NCBI GenBank assembly: GCA_023374045.1 | Contig: CM041777.1 | Location: 110,821,588 to 110,885,587, forward strand | Direction: 5' to 3' | Length of the DNA stretch: 64,000 bases | Source: Limonium bicolor | Taxonomy: Eukaryota > Streptophyta > Magnoliopsida > Caryophyllales > Plumbaginaceae | Shown here: positions 21,597 to 34,899 of the stretch, one piece after another | Position numbering within the stretch: position 1 is the first letter of the stretch | Layout: every line of letters begins with the position of its first letter | Notes under the pieces: model-generated | The model's input: only the letters and a program-made list of their open reading frames with translations | Told to the model about the DNA's origin: nothing | Database searches by the model: none | Translations under genes and position numbers: made by a program

Positions 21597-23460
21597 TATT
21601 GCTTGAGGATGGGTCCTTGCGAATGCCACTAGCACCCGTTGAAACCTAATAACATCAATATTAACAATAATTTCAGTAAATAATCACTTATAAAACTTGC
21701 AAATCACTTAGTAGAAACCAAGTGACATTTCCATTGAACTGTGAACAACTAACATAATAATGTAAACAGCTCTATACAATGCAACTTGATCTTCTTGTTC
21801 AGATGAAAGAAATATTAAAGGCTGAGAATAGATGAAAACATGATATTTGATTGATATAAAGATGTAGTGAATGATGTAGGCGAGGACAGAGCACATTATT
21901 GAAGATATTGATCGCTTGACAAAGATAATGCATTCTAGACATGTCAATGTCGAGCAAGATCAAAAACATGCTACGGGTACATCAGGAGTTGATGAAGCAA
22001 ATAAAACTTCAGAGAAACCTAGAATGGAAGATCAAGGGACTCCTGAAGATAAAGGCAATCCAGGATCTGAATTCTCAACACCTCTTCTACAACCAACAGT
22101 GAGTGATGTAGGCTTTTTTTAAAAAAAAATGCTCTAATTTATTATCCTAGTTTTCTTTCATTCTTGACCAGATATCCGACAATCAATAGATAAAATTTAA
22201 TGGAACTTAATATACATGCAATTCCCTGTAAACTGAGTCCACGCCTACATCATTCACTTGTTAGGACTGATTCGTTCTAAAAATAGCATATAATGATCTA
22301 TTCACGTTGGATCTTAAAAGTTCTATAAGACTTGGATGGATATGTACCTATACTTCCCTCTCATAACCCCTTGAGCTCAAACTGCACTTTGGTTGGACTA
22401 ATGTTTGCATTCACATTCTTTTGATCGGTACAAAGGAGGCACCTGGCCTTTATTTGAAATTTGAAAGAAAATACAGTTACACTATTGATCAACAAAATGC
22501 CCCCAGCCAGAATCATCTACTGAAGCAGTTATCTTCCCTCATTACAAGGATCAAAACTACTCTGAGGTACCATGGCGGTTTGAGTTGACTGAATATACAT
22601 ATATTCCCTTGAAGAATAAAAAAACATACTGACTTAACTCCTCTAATGATTGTACTAATCTATTTATACTACTGTTAAAAAAATTTGGATAGGTGAAACA
22701 AATAGTTTCTTAGAGCAACCAAGAAACAACTTAAGGAAAACATCAATTAGCTTAGTTAGCAACTCATTTCTTTCACGAGAGACAAATATAAATTTACCCA
22801 CCATCCAATTAGCACCAGAAAAAAAAAACATGGCTTGAAATTATTGCATCAACAGGTTAGTGACTTCAGAGAATATATCATCAGTCTATTTGTTTCACCA
22901 GTGAACAACCATTGTCATATATGTATCACACTGGGTTTCATTGAAGTCATCATCTACATACATACATCATCCAAATCTAGATTCTGCTACCAGTTACCCA
23001 CATGCGACACGGATTGTAATCTGTGGACAACCAACTCATCCAAATCTACGTACATACATAGTATCATTTTATAAAAGAAGACACGAGATACATACTAGTT
23101 ACCAGAATCATTGACAAACGCAGAGTATGCATAAATTTAATTGTCAATATCCCAGAGCCGTGCATCAAACTTACCCGGAAAACAAATACTCAATTATATG
23201 ATATTTGATTTGTATAATTTTAATCTATTTATGATAATTTTTCATTTTTCTGTAGAATATATTAAATTAACTATTTATTAACTAAAACTTTAATACCACA
23301 GAAGAACGGTAAAGAAGACATCAGACTAAACTCCATCAAATTCATCCAGAATTCTTTCACGTGTGGACTCTGCGAATTAACGTGGCAGATAATTCAAAAC
23401 CCCTCCTTACTATACTAGAGAAGTCAGAAAGACTACAATTGATTTAATTTTTGTTAGTCA
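21597..23460. other. unassigned sequence with one possible exon
   Basis: No family recognised. The best candidate is a plus-strand open block about 21879-22101 with an upstream AG (GATGTAG) and a GTGAGT after it. It encodes about 74 hydrophilic residues, including EHIIEDIDRLTKIMHSR and KPRMEDQGTPEDKG. It has no known domain. The remainder is AT-rich. Confidence 0.3.
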
Positions 23461-23879
23461 TCTAGTCCAGTGTTTAACGAAGAGAATGACGAGAATGAAG
23501 AAGAGGACTTACCAGATGTTGCTGAAAAGCTCCTCAGTCGGGGGGCACTGCAGTTCGTCACTTTTCTTGAGTGGAATGGTTGTCTTCCTTGCTGCGTTGG
23601 AGCGTTCGTCGTCCAGCAAATCCAGCGGGGAACGGGTGTGGAATGGCGAAGTCCCTTTACTTCTCTATTAGCTGAAACGGCTGTCTTCCTCGTTGAGAGA
23701 AATGGGGGAGGTTGCCGAAAATCCGCAACAAATTTCGGTCAGGGGTGGGAACTGGTGCGGAATAGCACCGCCTTTTCTTTGCAGCTATATTTAATTTCTC
23801 TTCGTCTGTGTTGATTATTATGTTGAAAGTTACAATTTTTTTTCATTAAGCATTAATTAGTTTGTATTTTTTTTGTCAA

Positions 23880-24583
23880 AATGTATTTTAATTAACGGTC
23901 TATACCAACAGTCAAATAATTCCGTTATTATAGAAGTCATCTATATGAGCTATGCCAACGAAAATTTAAATCCGTTAGTATAGGACTCAATCATATTATA
24001 TTTAATGGGTTATGCCAACAGAAAATTAAATCCGTAAGAATAGGTATCCGTTGGTAAATATCAATTTTTTTGTAGTGTTACTTTTCATGTTAATGTGATT
24101 GAAAGTTGTTGAAAGATATGAATCTACCATTTGTCAGTATTGTGATATCATACAGGTTATAATGATTGGAAGTACAGTAATATGTAGAGCATATTTGAAA
24201 ACAGGTTATACAAATGGGGTCTATACCAACGGATAAATCTGTCAGTATAGTTATGAATGATGATGACTTTTGCCAATGGATATAAGCGTGGGTATAGATA
24301 TCAATGATCTGTCGTACCGTCTACCTATACCAACGGACATATCCGTGGTCATAGCTAATTTGATTTCAGTCAATGGTAAGCCTTTACCAATAGTTTTTTT
24401 CGTTGTTATAGGAATTTCAGCTACTCCAACGGACAATGAAACCGTTAGTATAGAGTTGTCCCCACGCCACTAATGCCAACGGAAAATTTTCCGTTGGAGT
24501 AGGTAAATTGGTGCTATACCAACGGATTTCAGACTTTTACCTACGGAAATTTTCCGTTAGTAGATGTCAATTTTTTTGTAGTG
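23880..24583. mobile_element. CACTA right termini with subterminal repeats
   Basis: Two right-hand CACTA-type ends, TTTTTTTGTAGTG, occur at 24077 and 24583; both are preceded by ATCAATTTTTT/GTCAATTTTTT. The preceding sequence is packed with CTATACCAACGG and AATCCGTTAGTATAGG motifs. No matching left end (CACTACAAAAAAATTGA) was found upstream, so the element is truncated, or its left end has decayed. A 115-codon plus frame at 23470-23814 may belong to it but has no recognised domain. Confidence 0.7.
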
Positions 24584-24836
24584 ATCTATTCGTCACATAC
24601 AAAATGTGCCAAAAACTCCATTGTGGACCCCTTATAGTGTTTTTTTATAAGTAAGGATTTTTCCTTTCTATTAAAAATCAGGTGGGAGCAAAGTGCAATA
24701 GGAGTCCATTACAAAGAATACAAGGAGGGAAGGGAGGGCGAAACAAAAGAAATTAAAAAAAAAATCAAAACAAAATACAGTCTACTTTTAAGTGAAGAGC
24801 AAGGATGGTAGTCCATGAACCCAATAAAAACGGTTT

Positions 24837-24979
24837 TGTTGTAAATTAGAGAGAACAGAGGAAAAACAGAACGGTAATCAGGTTTTCATACCATAATAAC
24901 CGAGTACAATGATATATATTTATAGAGAAGTAAGAGGATAATCTAATAGGGGCAATACAGACATTCACTATTTATAACA
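24837..24979 (-). repeat. Copia C 3' LTR
   Basis: 143 bp. On the minus strand it begins TGTTATAAATAGTGAATG directly after the purine-rich TTCAAGGGGAAG (polypurine tract). Confidence 0.82.
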
Positions 24980-25103
24980 CTTCCCCTTGAATCTCCAATA
25001 TTGATTGTCTCGTTATAAACCTCGCTTGAAAAAACCCAGTGGGATAAAAACCAAGACTAAGGGAAAAAGAGTGCAATCATAAGTTCTCCCCCTGAACTAA
25101 ATG

Positions 25104-25778
25104 TCACTTCAAATCTCTGAATCTACATGGTCTAATCTTGCGGATTAACTTTTCGAAAGTTGAAGTTGGAAGTGACTTGGTGAATATATCTACTAAATTC
25201 TCGCTTGAGCGGATTTGTTGTATATCAATTTCACCATTCTTCTGAAGCTCATGGGTGTAGAAAAACTTGGGAGATATGTGTTTCGTTCTATCTCCTTTGA
25301 TGTACACGTCTCTCATCTAAGCTATACAAGCAGCATTGTCTTCATATAATGTCATGGGAATTTTTTGATCAAAATATAGGCCACACGTCTCTTGTACATG
25401 CTGGATCATGGACCGCAACCAAACACATTCTCGGCTAGCTTCATGCAATGCTAGAATTCCTGCATGATTGGAGGAGGTGGCGACACTCGTTTGCTTTATA
25501 GACTTCCATGAAATAGTCGTACCTCAATGAGTAAATATATAACCTATTTGTGACCTTGCGTTGTGGGGATCAGATAGGCAGCTAGCATCACCATAACCTA
25601 CTAAATCAGACTCAGGTGTCTTTAGAAAGGATAACCCCGTATCCATTGTGCCTCGAAGATAACGAAGTACATGCTCAACACCATTCCAATGCCTTTTTGT
25701 GGAAGCAAAGCTATATCTTGCTAATAGATTTACAGAGAATGCTATATCAGGTCGAGTATAACTCGCCAAGTACGTCAA
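25104..25778 (-). pseudogene. Copia C RNase H
   Basis: Minus strand. Upstream part: TYLASYTRPDIAFSVNLLAR, VEHVLRYLRGTMDTGL, LVGYGDASCLSDPHNARSQ (the first acidic residue in YGDAS). A stop falls about 25524. The C-terminal part reads KHISPKFFYTHELQ, then IRSSENLVDIFTKSLP. The central segment with the usual E/D residues (about 25320-25520) is frame-broken. Confidence 0.88.
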
Positions 25779-25854
25779 TGCTCTAATAACACTTGGATAT
25801 GAGACTTTAGGACCAAGTAACTCTTCACCACTTTCACAGGGTCTAAATTGGGTC

Positions 25855-26760
25855 CTAGTTTACATCTAGGGATCTAACAACCATTGGGGTGTTTAATGGA
25901 TGAGCATGATCCATATAAAATATTTTTAACACCTTTGTAATATATTGAGTCTGATGTAGAAATACCCCACTAGGCGAATGCTCGAGTTGCAGTCCAAGGC
26001 AGAACTTTGTTTTACCAAGATCTTTCATTTCAAATTCTAACTTTAAACATTCAACAGCTTGTTGAAGTTCTACAGATGTTTCAATTATGTTAAGATCATC
26101 AACATAGACCACTTTTCTTTATGAATATACCGGAACAAATCGAGTCACTCTTATAGCCTTTTTTAAGCAAGAATTCGCTAAGGCAATTATACCACATACG
26201 GCCCGACCGCTTTAGCCCAAAGAAGGATTAATTCAATTCGGTAGAGAACGTTTCTCTAGAGCTTGATTTAAATGCTTCAGGCAATTTAAATCCCTCTGGT
26301 AACCTCATATAAATGTCGCTATCTAGCGATCCATATAGGTAGGCTGTAACCACATCCATTAAACAAAACTCATGATTTTCTTGGATTGCCAAACTAATCA
26401 AGTATCTAAATTTGTGGGATCCATAAATGGGGAATAGGTTTCTTCATAGTCAATGCCAGGTCTTTGACTAAAACCTTGTGCAACTAGACGAGCTTTGTAT
26501 CTAACAATTTCATTTACTCGTTTCATTTTTGCACAAACACCCATTTATAACCAACTGGTTTTACCTTACTGGGTGTATGGATCACTGGTCCAAAAACCTC
26601 ACGTTTTTGAAGTGAGTTTAATTCTACTTCAATAGCATCTTTCCATTTTTCCAATCATTTCTTTGTCAGCATTCTTCAACAGACTTTGGTTCATGATCCT
26701 TTTCATCATTCATAACTTGTAGCACTACATTATATGCAAAAGTTTCATCAATGTCAATTT
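25855..26760 (-). pseudogene. Copia C reverse transcriptase
   Basis: Minus strand. The catalytic YVDD motif is in VYVDDLNIIETS at the start of the 25855-26112 segment, followed by LEFEMKDLGKTKFCLGLQ and HQTQYITKVL. Upstream, LGLKRSGRMWYNCLSEFLL (about 26160-26225) is the SLYGLKQ-equivalent. Earlier palm and finger motifs lie in mixed frames to about 26700. Confidence 0.85.
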
Positions 26761-26845
26761 CATGTCGGTTCCTTCGAATTCCAGTCATGACATAGTTGAT
26801 CGAGATCCCTTCGTTATCAATATTCGTTTCAGGTACCTGATTTTT

Positions 26846-27824
26846 CTACAATTCTGCCATTGTCATGTCTACAGACTCTTCAAGAGTCTCACCCTTCTCA
26901 CTTGGACCATGTTTTTGAGGGTTTTTATCTTTGGAAGGTCTACCACGCTTTAGACGTGTGTTGGACTCATTTGCAACCTGTCCTTCATTGACATCAATTC
27001 TAGCGGGAGCATTTGCAGCTAGCACATATGACTTTGTCACCTGATTTTGGTCAGTAAATGCATCATACAAATGGTTTGCCAACTTTTGGAGATTAATAAT
27101 ATGTTGAACGTCTATTTCACATTGCTTAGTGCGAGGATCGTAATGTAATAATGACGGTTCATTCCATGTAATCTCCTTTACTAATTGCTTATTTTCTCCC
27201 CCTAAAGGTGGGAAATGTGACTCATCAAAATGACGGTCAACAAATTGAGCTGTAAACAAGTCCCCTGTTGTTGGCTCGAGATATATAATAATTGAGGCAT
27301 ATTCAAACCCAACATACATTTCATTCTTCTTTGAGGCCCCATTTTGGTTCTTTGTGGTGGAGGTATAAGGACATATACCGCACAACTGAAAATCCTTAGA
27401 TGGAAGATATTGGGCTCATGACCCGTAACCATTTGTAATGGTGACAACTTATTATGGCTTGTTGGCCTGATGCGAATCAAGGTAGTTGCATGTAATATAG
27501 CATGTCCCCAAGCAGATACTAGGAGTTTTGATCTCATTAGTAACGGTTTTGCAATTAATTACAGACGTTTGATCAAGATTCTGCCAAACCATTCTGGGTA
27601 TGAACATGAGCTAGTGGATGTTCAATGGTTATCCCAATGGACATGTAATAGTCATTGAAGGCCTTAGAGGTAAATTCACCAGCATTGTCCATGCGAATGG
27701 ACTTGATTTGTTTATTAGAAAAATTGGCTCGCAATCGAATCATTTGATCCAATAATCTGGCAAATGCCATATTGCGGGTTGTTAATAAGCTAACATGTGA
27801 CCATCTGGTTGATGCATCTATCAA
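26846..27824 (-). pseudogene. Copia C integrase and linker
   Basis: Minus strand. The catalytic core includes SIRMDNAGEFTSKAFNDYY (second Asp) and HVHTQNGLAES (Glu), both in 27573-27824. SAWGHAILHATTLIRIRPTS, MVTGHEPNIFHLRIFSCAVY and the GKR-rich linker (RLKRGRPSKDKN) follow in 26846-27537. The first catalytic Asp and HHCC region (27830-28160) are decayed. Confidence 0.85.
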
Positions 27825-28164
27825 AACCAGAAAATATCAAAATGGTCCACATGGTGGATGGATAGGTCCACATATATCACCCTGAATTCTTTCGAGAAAA
27901 GCAATCGGTTTTGTCTCAAGTTTAACTGGTGATGGTCTTATAATTAGTTTTCCTTGAGAATAAGAAATACATAAAAAACTATTTAGTTGAAAAACTTTTG
28001 TTTTTCAACATATGACCACATGAATTTTTCATAATTCTTCGCATCATGATTGAACCGAGATGACCTAACCGGTCATGCCAAGTTTTGAAATCATCAGTAT
28101 ATTTCAACAACATGTATTTCAGTTGTATTTATATACGGAGGGTACAACCCAAAGGAAATAACAA

Positions 28165-28451
28165 CTAGATTTTCCAAAATTTTCTTTTTCCAGCTATCAC
28201 TTTTGTGATGCCAATATATTCAACATTTCCACCATTCCCCGTCTCAATGTGATACCCATTCCGGCGTATATCAATGTAACTCAACAGGTTTCTTTGAGAC
28301 GTGCTGAAAAACAATAAATTTTCAATGCATATTTTTGTCCCGTTAGGTAAAATAATAGTTGCTTTTCCAGACCCTTCAACAATACTCGTACTACCCGATA
28401 TGGTAGTAACTTTTGGAGCATAATTTCTCAATTAAGAAAAATATTTCTTAC
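28165..28451 (-). pseudogene. Copia C protease, C-terminal part
   Basis: Minus strand: RKKYF then NYAPKVTTISGSTSIVEGSGK and IENLLFFSTSQRNLLSYIDI, the usual copia protease C-terminal half. A TAA interrupts KKYFS-LRNY. It is cut at 28452-28456 by the long LTR-type insertion; the N-terminal half is 11 kb away at 39734-39795. Confidence 0.82.
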
Positions 28452-29954
28452 GCTTATGTAACACCCCAACTCATAAATACATACTCATCTCATAAACCTC
28501 CATTTACTTATATCAACATTGCAGCGGAACTCTTACAACAATTGGTGTTACCGCCGTTAGTCACCCACGTGACTAACTAGACTTACTAAATACTCCAAGA
28601 TCTAGCTATGGTCTGATGGACCCGAATATACCGAACATTAGACTTACAAGCCTTAACCAAATACATATTCTCAATACAAGGTATCTTATATCCCAATACA
28701 TCATACTACACCTTATTAACATAGACTACCATACGAGAGTACATGCACAACTCGTAGGTCAAACTTAAACCCGTATTACGTCTACCCCATCTTACTCTCA
28801 AGCCGGGTCATCTGCTGCTTCTCACCTGCAAAATAATATGGATGCCCCTAGGGGCTCTGCACCTTTGCTGGTATGATTAACGTGTAGCCCCCAAGCTAAC
28901 GGGGGTACGCACGACTACTTTGTCGTATACATGCGATTTATTATTTATACAACACTAATAGGAAGTACAATAAACACCACACAATATATGAAGCAACTCA
29001 TAGCTCAAACACAGTGAACAACTTAATTAGCATTCCTTAAGTAAACGAGTTAGTTTTTAACTCCTTAAGTTCGAGAAACATTTAGTTCTCATATTTCCTC
29101 TTATTCTCATATCCATTCTCATCTCTGTGTTCCAACCGTTCTTTAATTAGAATTGGTCAATGAGCTATCAACTCCATTGGGTTAAATAAACATTATTTCT
29201 TAAATTTGGTATTTAGGAGATCCAACCGCACCATCTTAATCTTGCCTCCCACCTTGAACCGTAATCTAAGGTGGCCGAGTCTATTTATCGACTCTAGGCG
29301 ACAAGTCCGAAGACAAGTCTCAATGGAGGACGGACCTGATAAGGATACTGACCTCCTAACTAACATGCATGATCGGAGTCAGTCCCGGATTCCTCATCCC
29401 CCCAAGTTCCAGTTAGTAGGAGTCTCAAGACAATGTTTGTTAGTTAAACCTCTTTCGGTTATTAACAAACTAATATTAGGGAGTGTTCCTTGTTCTCACT
29501 CAATCATTTACGAAGCGCAGTTAGTAAGCAACTCAAAGGTATGTTGTGTTAGTTTCATTCACACACAACAAATATAATAAACCGGTTGCATGCTTTATCT
29601 TGTTTAGTCGGAACACATAAACAAATAGCACACAAGCCGAGGTACCCTCGTTAGCAAGAAGGCTACAAGAAAACCATACCGTTCACCGTTGGTCGTTCGG
29701 TTGCCTACTCTCCTCCGGAGTCCAAATACTCAAACCCTAAAACATTCATCCAATCGGGTGGTTAATTACTTTCAATTAACCTAACTCGCATCATACATAA
29801 CGATTTCTGATTAATAATCTCTAAGTTGTAGCTTAAACTTAACCACTTAAGTCATTTTACTTCTCTTTATATCTTAGGTTCTTGTGTACATATCTTTCTA
29901 ATCATCATTACTCTTCTAATGGTGTACCACTAATGCCACTCTTTCTTTTCTCTT

Positions 29955-30095
29955 TTTTTTGTAAAGGCCGACCGACCCACTCTGGGTAGGTCGCTTGGGT
30001 AGGTCGGATGCAGAGAGCATCCGGGTTAACAAATTCAGCTCGACTGACCCAGACTGGGTCGGTTCACTGGGTAGGTCGGCTGCAGAACCATTTCC
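29955..30095. repeat. GACCCA/GGGTAGGTCGG repeat in LTR
   Basis: Two related units of about 75-80 bp carry GACCGACCCACTCTGGGTAG / GACTGACCCAGACTGGGTCG and CTGGGTAGGTCGG. Short palindromic arms (GACCCA..TGGGTC) suggest local hairpins. No gene. Confidence 0.6.
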
Positions 30096-31239
30096 CAAAG
30101 TGCTTATTTTACTCCATCTTTTCCACAAGTGTCCTAGTATGTTCCACATCATTTTGACACATTAATACCCTCTTAAATCACCCACCAAACTCATTTATTA
30201 ACTCACTTCTAAACTCCTCAACCATTTACTCAAATTCTTATCAAATTCCTAACACTTGAACTTAGTTCCTTATACTTCCAACATGTAAACTTTGCCTAAA
30301 ACCTTAACTAACCAAAGTGTTTCTTCTCAACCTTTTTACTACTCCTCAAGCATTATCAATCACCCTCATCTCCTTAACTCAAACTTCTCAAACTTCTCAA
30401 GGTCTTATTGCATCTCCATGCACAACTTCCTCTCCTTTACACTTACTACTCATCATTCCTAAACTTGTACATACTTATGCATTTCTAGCCATCCTCTTAA
30501 CACCTTAACATTGTTCCTCACCCAACTACACAGTTACTTAGCCTTGTACTCATCCTTTCTCCTTCAACTTGACCATTCTAAATTCCTCTTAAACATTTCC
30601 ATCTCCTTTACTCAATTTACTCACCATTAACATGGTTATACACTCTTATCCATTCCTAATCTTTCCCTTGACAAGTTACTACATTCTCTTATAGTTTTCA
30701 CCTCCATCACCCAAGTCCACTCATTACCATCCAAGCTATACCCTTATTAATTCACTACTAGCATCTTCATCTCTTACACAAGCTACCCAAAATTCTCAAT
30801 GTTATATTCTCTAGTTCATACCTAAATCATCATAAAACATTATACATCATTTCCTCCAGATTTTTGCACAAGTCTTAACATTCCTCATACCATGATTTTG
30901 GTGTGTTTAATACACCTACCTAACCTCTAATTCCTCCTAGACAACTCTAGGTCTTTCTAAATCTCAAGATCACCTTAATTCCTTCACTTCCACCAATTTA
31001 ACTCTTAATGACTCCTAGTACAACCTAGGTCATAAAAACTCACAACAACCACTAAAACACTTTGTTTTCTACTCAAATTTCGCCATAGCCTCTCTAGTAT
31101 ATTGTCATGCCCATATGCATAGTCTTTCTCCTCTAATCAACACACACACATCAAATCTTCTTCTCATCATATTTCTCACCCAATTCAAACCATTCATAAC
31201 AACTCAATATAGTGCAATAATCTTAAATTGTATAGCACT

Positions 31240-31312
31240 AAGGCTCTTAAATGACATGACTCTTAGGCCCTTAAATGACATGGATCTTAGGCCCTTAAAT
31301 GACATGAATTTA
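31240..31312. repeat. three-copy 27-bp tandem repeat
   Basis: The unit CTTAGGCCCTTAAATGACATG occurs three times in series within the LTR-type insertion, the first copy slightly divergent. Confidence 0.8.
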
Positions 31313-32442
31313 AACATTGAATTTCCCACATTTAGAGCTTTCAACATGCATTTATACAACACTCAATCTCATACCAATTATAATGCTCTTATAATCCATC
31401 TTATGCTTATCTTACTAACTCATTTTCCATTGGCTCCTTAGTCACAAGTTCACAAGCTTGTTCAAATTATTTTTCCTAGGTAATATAATGTAAGCTCTAA
31501 GCTACATTTGGTATCTATATAAACCCCATTCCCAAAGACATTAAACCACCTTAAGGTAAGTAATTTACCTTGTTTTTCAAGCCCTTTTTCTTTCTCTCTT
31601 CCTTTGGCTTTCTTGGCTGATTTTCGGCAAGGACTTTTAGTTCCTTTGCTAAGCTTATAATCAACGTTCAAATTATGTAATGAGTGATAAGGAATATACC
31701 TAGACTCATGGAATTTACTCTTAGGTTAAAAAGAGTGTTTAAAGTATTAAAATGGATGATTACCTTTGTAGTCTTAAAATAGACTTTGGTAAGGAATCAA
31801 AGGAGGACCTCCACTAGTCCCTTGGATATTGAATTAAGGCTAAATTAAAGAGCAAAACAAGACCTCATGAGAAGTAAATTTCGGCCATGTAAGGAAAATG
31901 AAGAAAAGAATGATTTTTGAAGCTTTTCTTACCTTAAACCAAAGAAGGTGTAAACTAGCTCTTGAATATGAATTTTCCTATTCAAATGGAGCTCCTTCAA
32001 TGGAGTCCAACTTCTGGTTTTGGGATTTTGAGAAGAATTCTTTGAAGCCCTTGACTCAACTAAGAGAAATATATGGTTTATTTGTGATTTGGAGCTTTGT
32101 GTTGGATTTGGCAAGCCATGGAAGTTTGGAGAAGATGAAGAGAGAGAATGCAGGTGGTGACTGGTTGGAAGTAGAAAGGAATGAGAGGAGAGAGGAAAGT
32201 AAATGAGATATTTCTTTACTTATGTAAAAAGTAAGTGAATAGTCAATTTCTTCCCCTCCCTCTTTTCCTCAAGTTTTGAATGAGTTATGTGGCGACTCAC
32301 TCCTTAAGAAACCGTGCCCCCTTGATATTTATGGGTAGTTTGACCATTGACCACTTAAAGAAGTCATTTGACTTATTTTGGGCACTATTTAGGTATTATT
32401 CATAAATCATAATTAGTGCACAAATTTGTGAAATTTTTGGTT

Positions 32443-32825
32443 CACTAGTGCAGAAAATGTTTTTTACCACGGTTATTTTCCCTATATACCACAGTTCCAA
32501 ATCGTGGTTAATACGCGTGTGGTATATTCGAAAATGACTATAAACCACGGTTCAAACCCGTCGTTTCAAAGCCATAGTATATACCACGGTTGTCCAGAGA
32601 CCGTCGTTTATAGCCGTTTCTGTCGCGTGAAAAGACCGATTTTATACCACGGTTTGGCTTGGTAACCGTGGTATATAAGCCTTTTATACGACGGTTATGG
32701 AACATAACCGTGGTATATAACCTTTCCCATTGCATTTTATACGACGGTTTCCTACTCAACCATGGTTTAAAACGTAGTTCCTTTGAATTTTAAACCACGG
32801 TTTTTATCATAACCGTGGTGTTTTT
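32443..32825. repeat. CACTA 2 left subterminal repeats
   Basis: More than a dozen copies of ACCACGGTT, AACCGTGGT(AT)AT and ACGACGGTT in both orientations. These are likely transposase-binding motifs and match the right-end set at 38955-39300 and the solitary end at 58953. Confidence 0.85.
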
Positions 32826-33179
32826 TTTCATTTTTTTTAGTTTTTTTTAGTTTTTTTAGCCTCTACCATGTGTTTTCCAACACAACCTAATTTACAATCA
32901 CATATACAACATGTACAGGGCATCCAACTGGTATTGCCCTTTGGTAACCAACCACACTACACCATAAACCAAGTTGCCAATTTGAATTGCAACATCGAAA
33001 ACGAATTGCAAACAAACCCATATTCATACTTTCAAAAATAAGAGAGAGTTGAACTTTACAAACTTTGAGAGTGTACATTTGCTTCAGCACAAACAAAAGT
33101 GTAAGTCTAACTACACTAGGATAAGATCTAAGAAACACTCAAGTAATTTTTACTCCAAAACTGCGATAGATGATCTCTT

Positions 33180-33859
33180 ACAATGTCGAGATCCACTTTG
33201 GAATACGTGCTCCCTGCTTTTGTGAAAAAAGAAACGATCTGTCCATAAAAAGAAAATGATCATCATTAGTACACAATTTTATTTTAAATGCAATAACTTT
33301 AACTAAAACTTTGATTGGTATGGTTTACCTTGTCATCATCAGCAAGCGTGTCAATATTTTGTACAATCTCGAACATGTACTGCATCACATAATAGCCACA
33401 GCTTCGTGAATCAGGCTGTTGAGGACACTGTCATCACACCATCCATGGATTACCAACTTTAGACAGATCAAAAAATTAAACGTTTAACTTTAATACAAAA
33501 ATGCATAAATTAAATGATTACTTACACGTATGTAATGGAAGTCCAAGACGGAGAATGGTTTCTTCGCATCACTCAAACCAAGCTTATGACCCCTGCATAA
33601 ATACAACATTTTAAAATGAAGCCATTTATTGTCAATAATCTAGGACAAGCTTAAAATAAAATACAGAATGCATTAAAATTTTGAATACCCACTCCTTCAA
33701 ATATTTCTCTACAGCGATCTCTCGAAGGTCATCAGGGCCGCCCAATGGGTCTAGTATCAACAAGCATGAGGTGTCGATACACAACACCATCAACATCCAA
33801 TGATTGCTGCCACAGATAAAACAAAGAATGTTTTGTAGAACAATATTTTTAATTATCAC
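33180..33859 (-). pseudogene. CACTA 2 ULP1/C48-like cysteine protease domain
   Basis: Minus strand, two or more exons. NHWMLMVLCIDTS and LLILDPLGG (33632-33859) hold the expected His and Asp of the SUMO-protease-like C48 family. A separate block (about 33326-33430) reads QPDSRSCGYYVMQYMFEIVQ, with the expected Cys. Intron borders (GTAAG/CAG) are plausible between them. Domains of this kind are common in plant CACTA and Mutator elements. All three catalytic residues are visible, although it is not shown that a full message can be spliced. Confidence 0.75.
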
Positions 33860-34155
33860 AATTAGGAAGCAAAAAATTCCAGTTATTGTGTACTTACATC
33901 TGATGATATGGGATCAACAAATATCTGCTTCTTCTTTGCACCGCAGCACAAAATCCCTGCCTCACGTGCTGTGCACATCCTTGCGCATCCAATGTGGCCT
34001 GACTTGCTGACATCAATTGCGGGCACAAGAAAGAGATGGAAGATAATCTCTTGTTCGATATCAGTCTAGTAGTCAAACACCTAAACAACATTTTTTCATA
34101 AGATATGTTAAATAGCTTAAAAAAATGAAAGATAATTTAATAATTTAAAAGATAC

Positions 34156-34863
34156 TTACACACAATAGGCCTGAATCACAGAGATGTTAAGCAGGTCTCC
34201 CATCAAAAATTCTCTTAGATTGCTCACGGTAATCATCAGATCTCTGGGGTCGGGGGAGTGGAAAACATGCTTAGACACTTTCATGTTGAAATTGGTGACA
34301 GACTGCAGCTTCGTCATGAAAAAGTCATACAACATTTTTTGTTTGTCTGTCAACTTATTCAGATACTTGGGTGTCAGAATGGGGGATCTCCTAGGAGTCA
34401 TATCGAAAGGTTTGACCACTTCCTTTCTCACACTCTGACTCTCCTCATTTGATTTCACAAGTTCCTTCCCCTTATCCACTTTCCTCTTCTTAACCGGTCT
34501 TAATTCCTTATCAATCTAATAGTATACAAATTTTAAATAATAAACATATCAGCCACTAGTCAAGTTAAAAACTAAACAGTAAGCATGTAAATAGTTTACC
34601 TTGTCACTGACATCAATGAGAGAATATGGCCATGGAACAACTGAAGATTGTCCTTGACCTATTTTACTCCACTGATTCCACTCCAACGGAAGTGGAGAGT
34701 CCTCATGACCTCGCACAATGTCGTCTACCATCACACGAGCGTGGAGAGGTGGGATGAGCTTGAAATGTACTAGAGTGTTCGGTCCGGTCTGTAAAACCCG
34801 ACCGAATGCAACATGCACAGTCCCACCATCCAACACTTGAAATAGATGACATGATTTAGCCAT
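34156..34863 (-). pseudogene. CACTA 2 second gene, DUF8039-like segment
   Basis: Minus strand. The segment 34549-34863 reads SCHLFQVLDGGTVHVAFGRV, then GPNTLVHFKLIPPLHARVMV and WPYSLIDVSD, the pattern of the DUF8039 domain in plant CACTA-associated proteins. The next block (34156-34479) is a lysine-rich exon (MDKGKELVKSNEESQSVRKE, RRSPILTPKYL). GT/AG borders separate the blocks. Confidence 0.65.
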
Positions 34864-34899
34864 CTACATCAACTCACAACAGTAAGCAAGCTAATAAAA

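Noticed and set aside
23470..23814. 115-codon plus-strand frame as a host gene
   Set aside because: No recognised domain, Cys and Gly/Trp-rich mixed composition, and located just inside a CACTA end; evidence is insufficient for a gene call.
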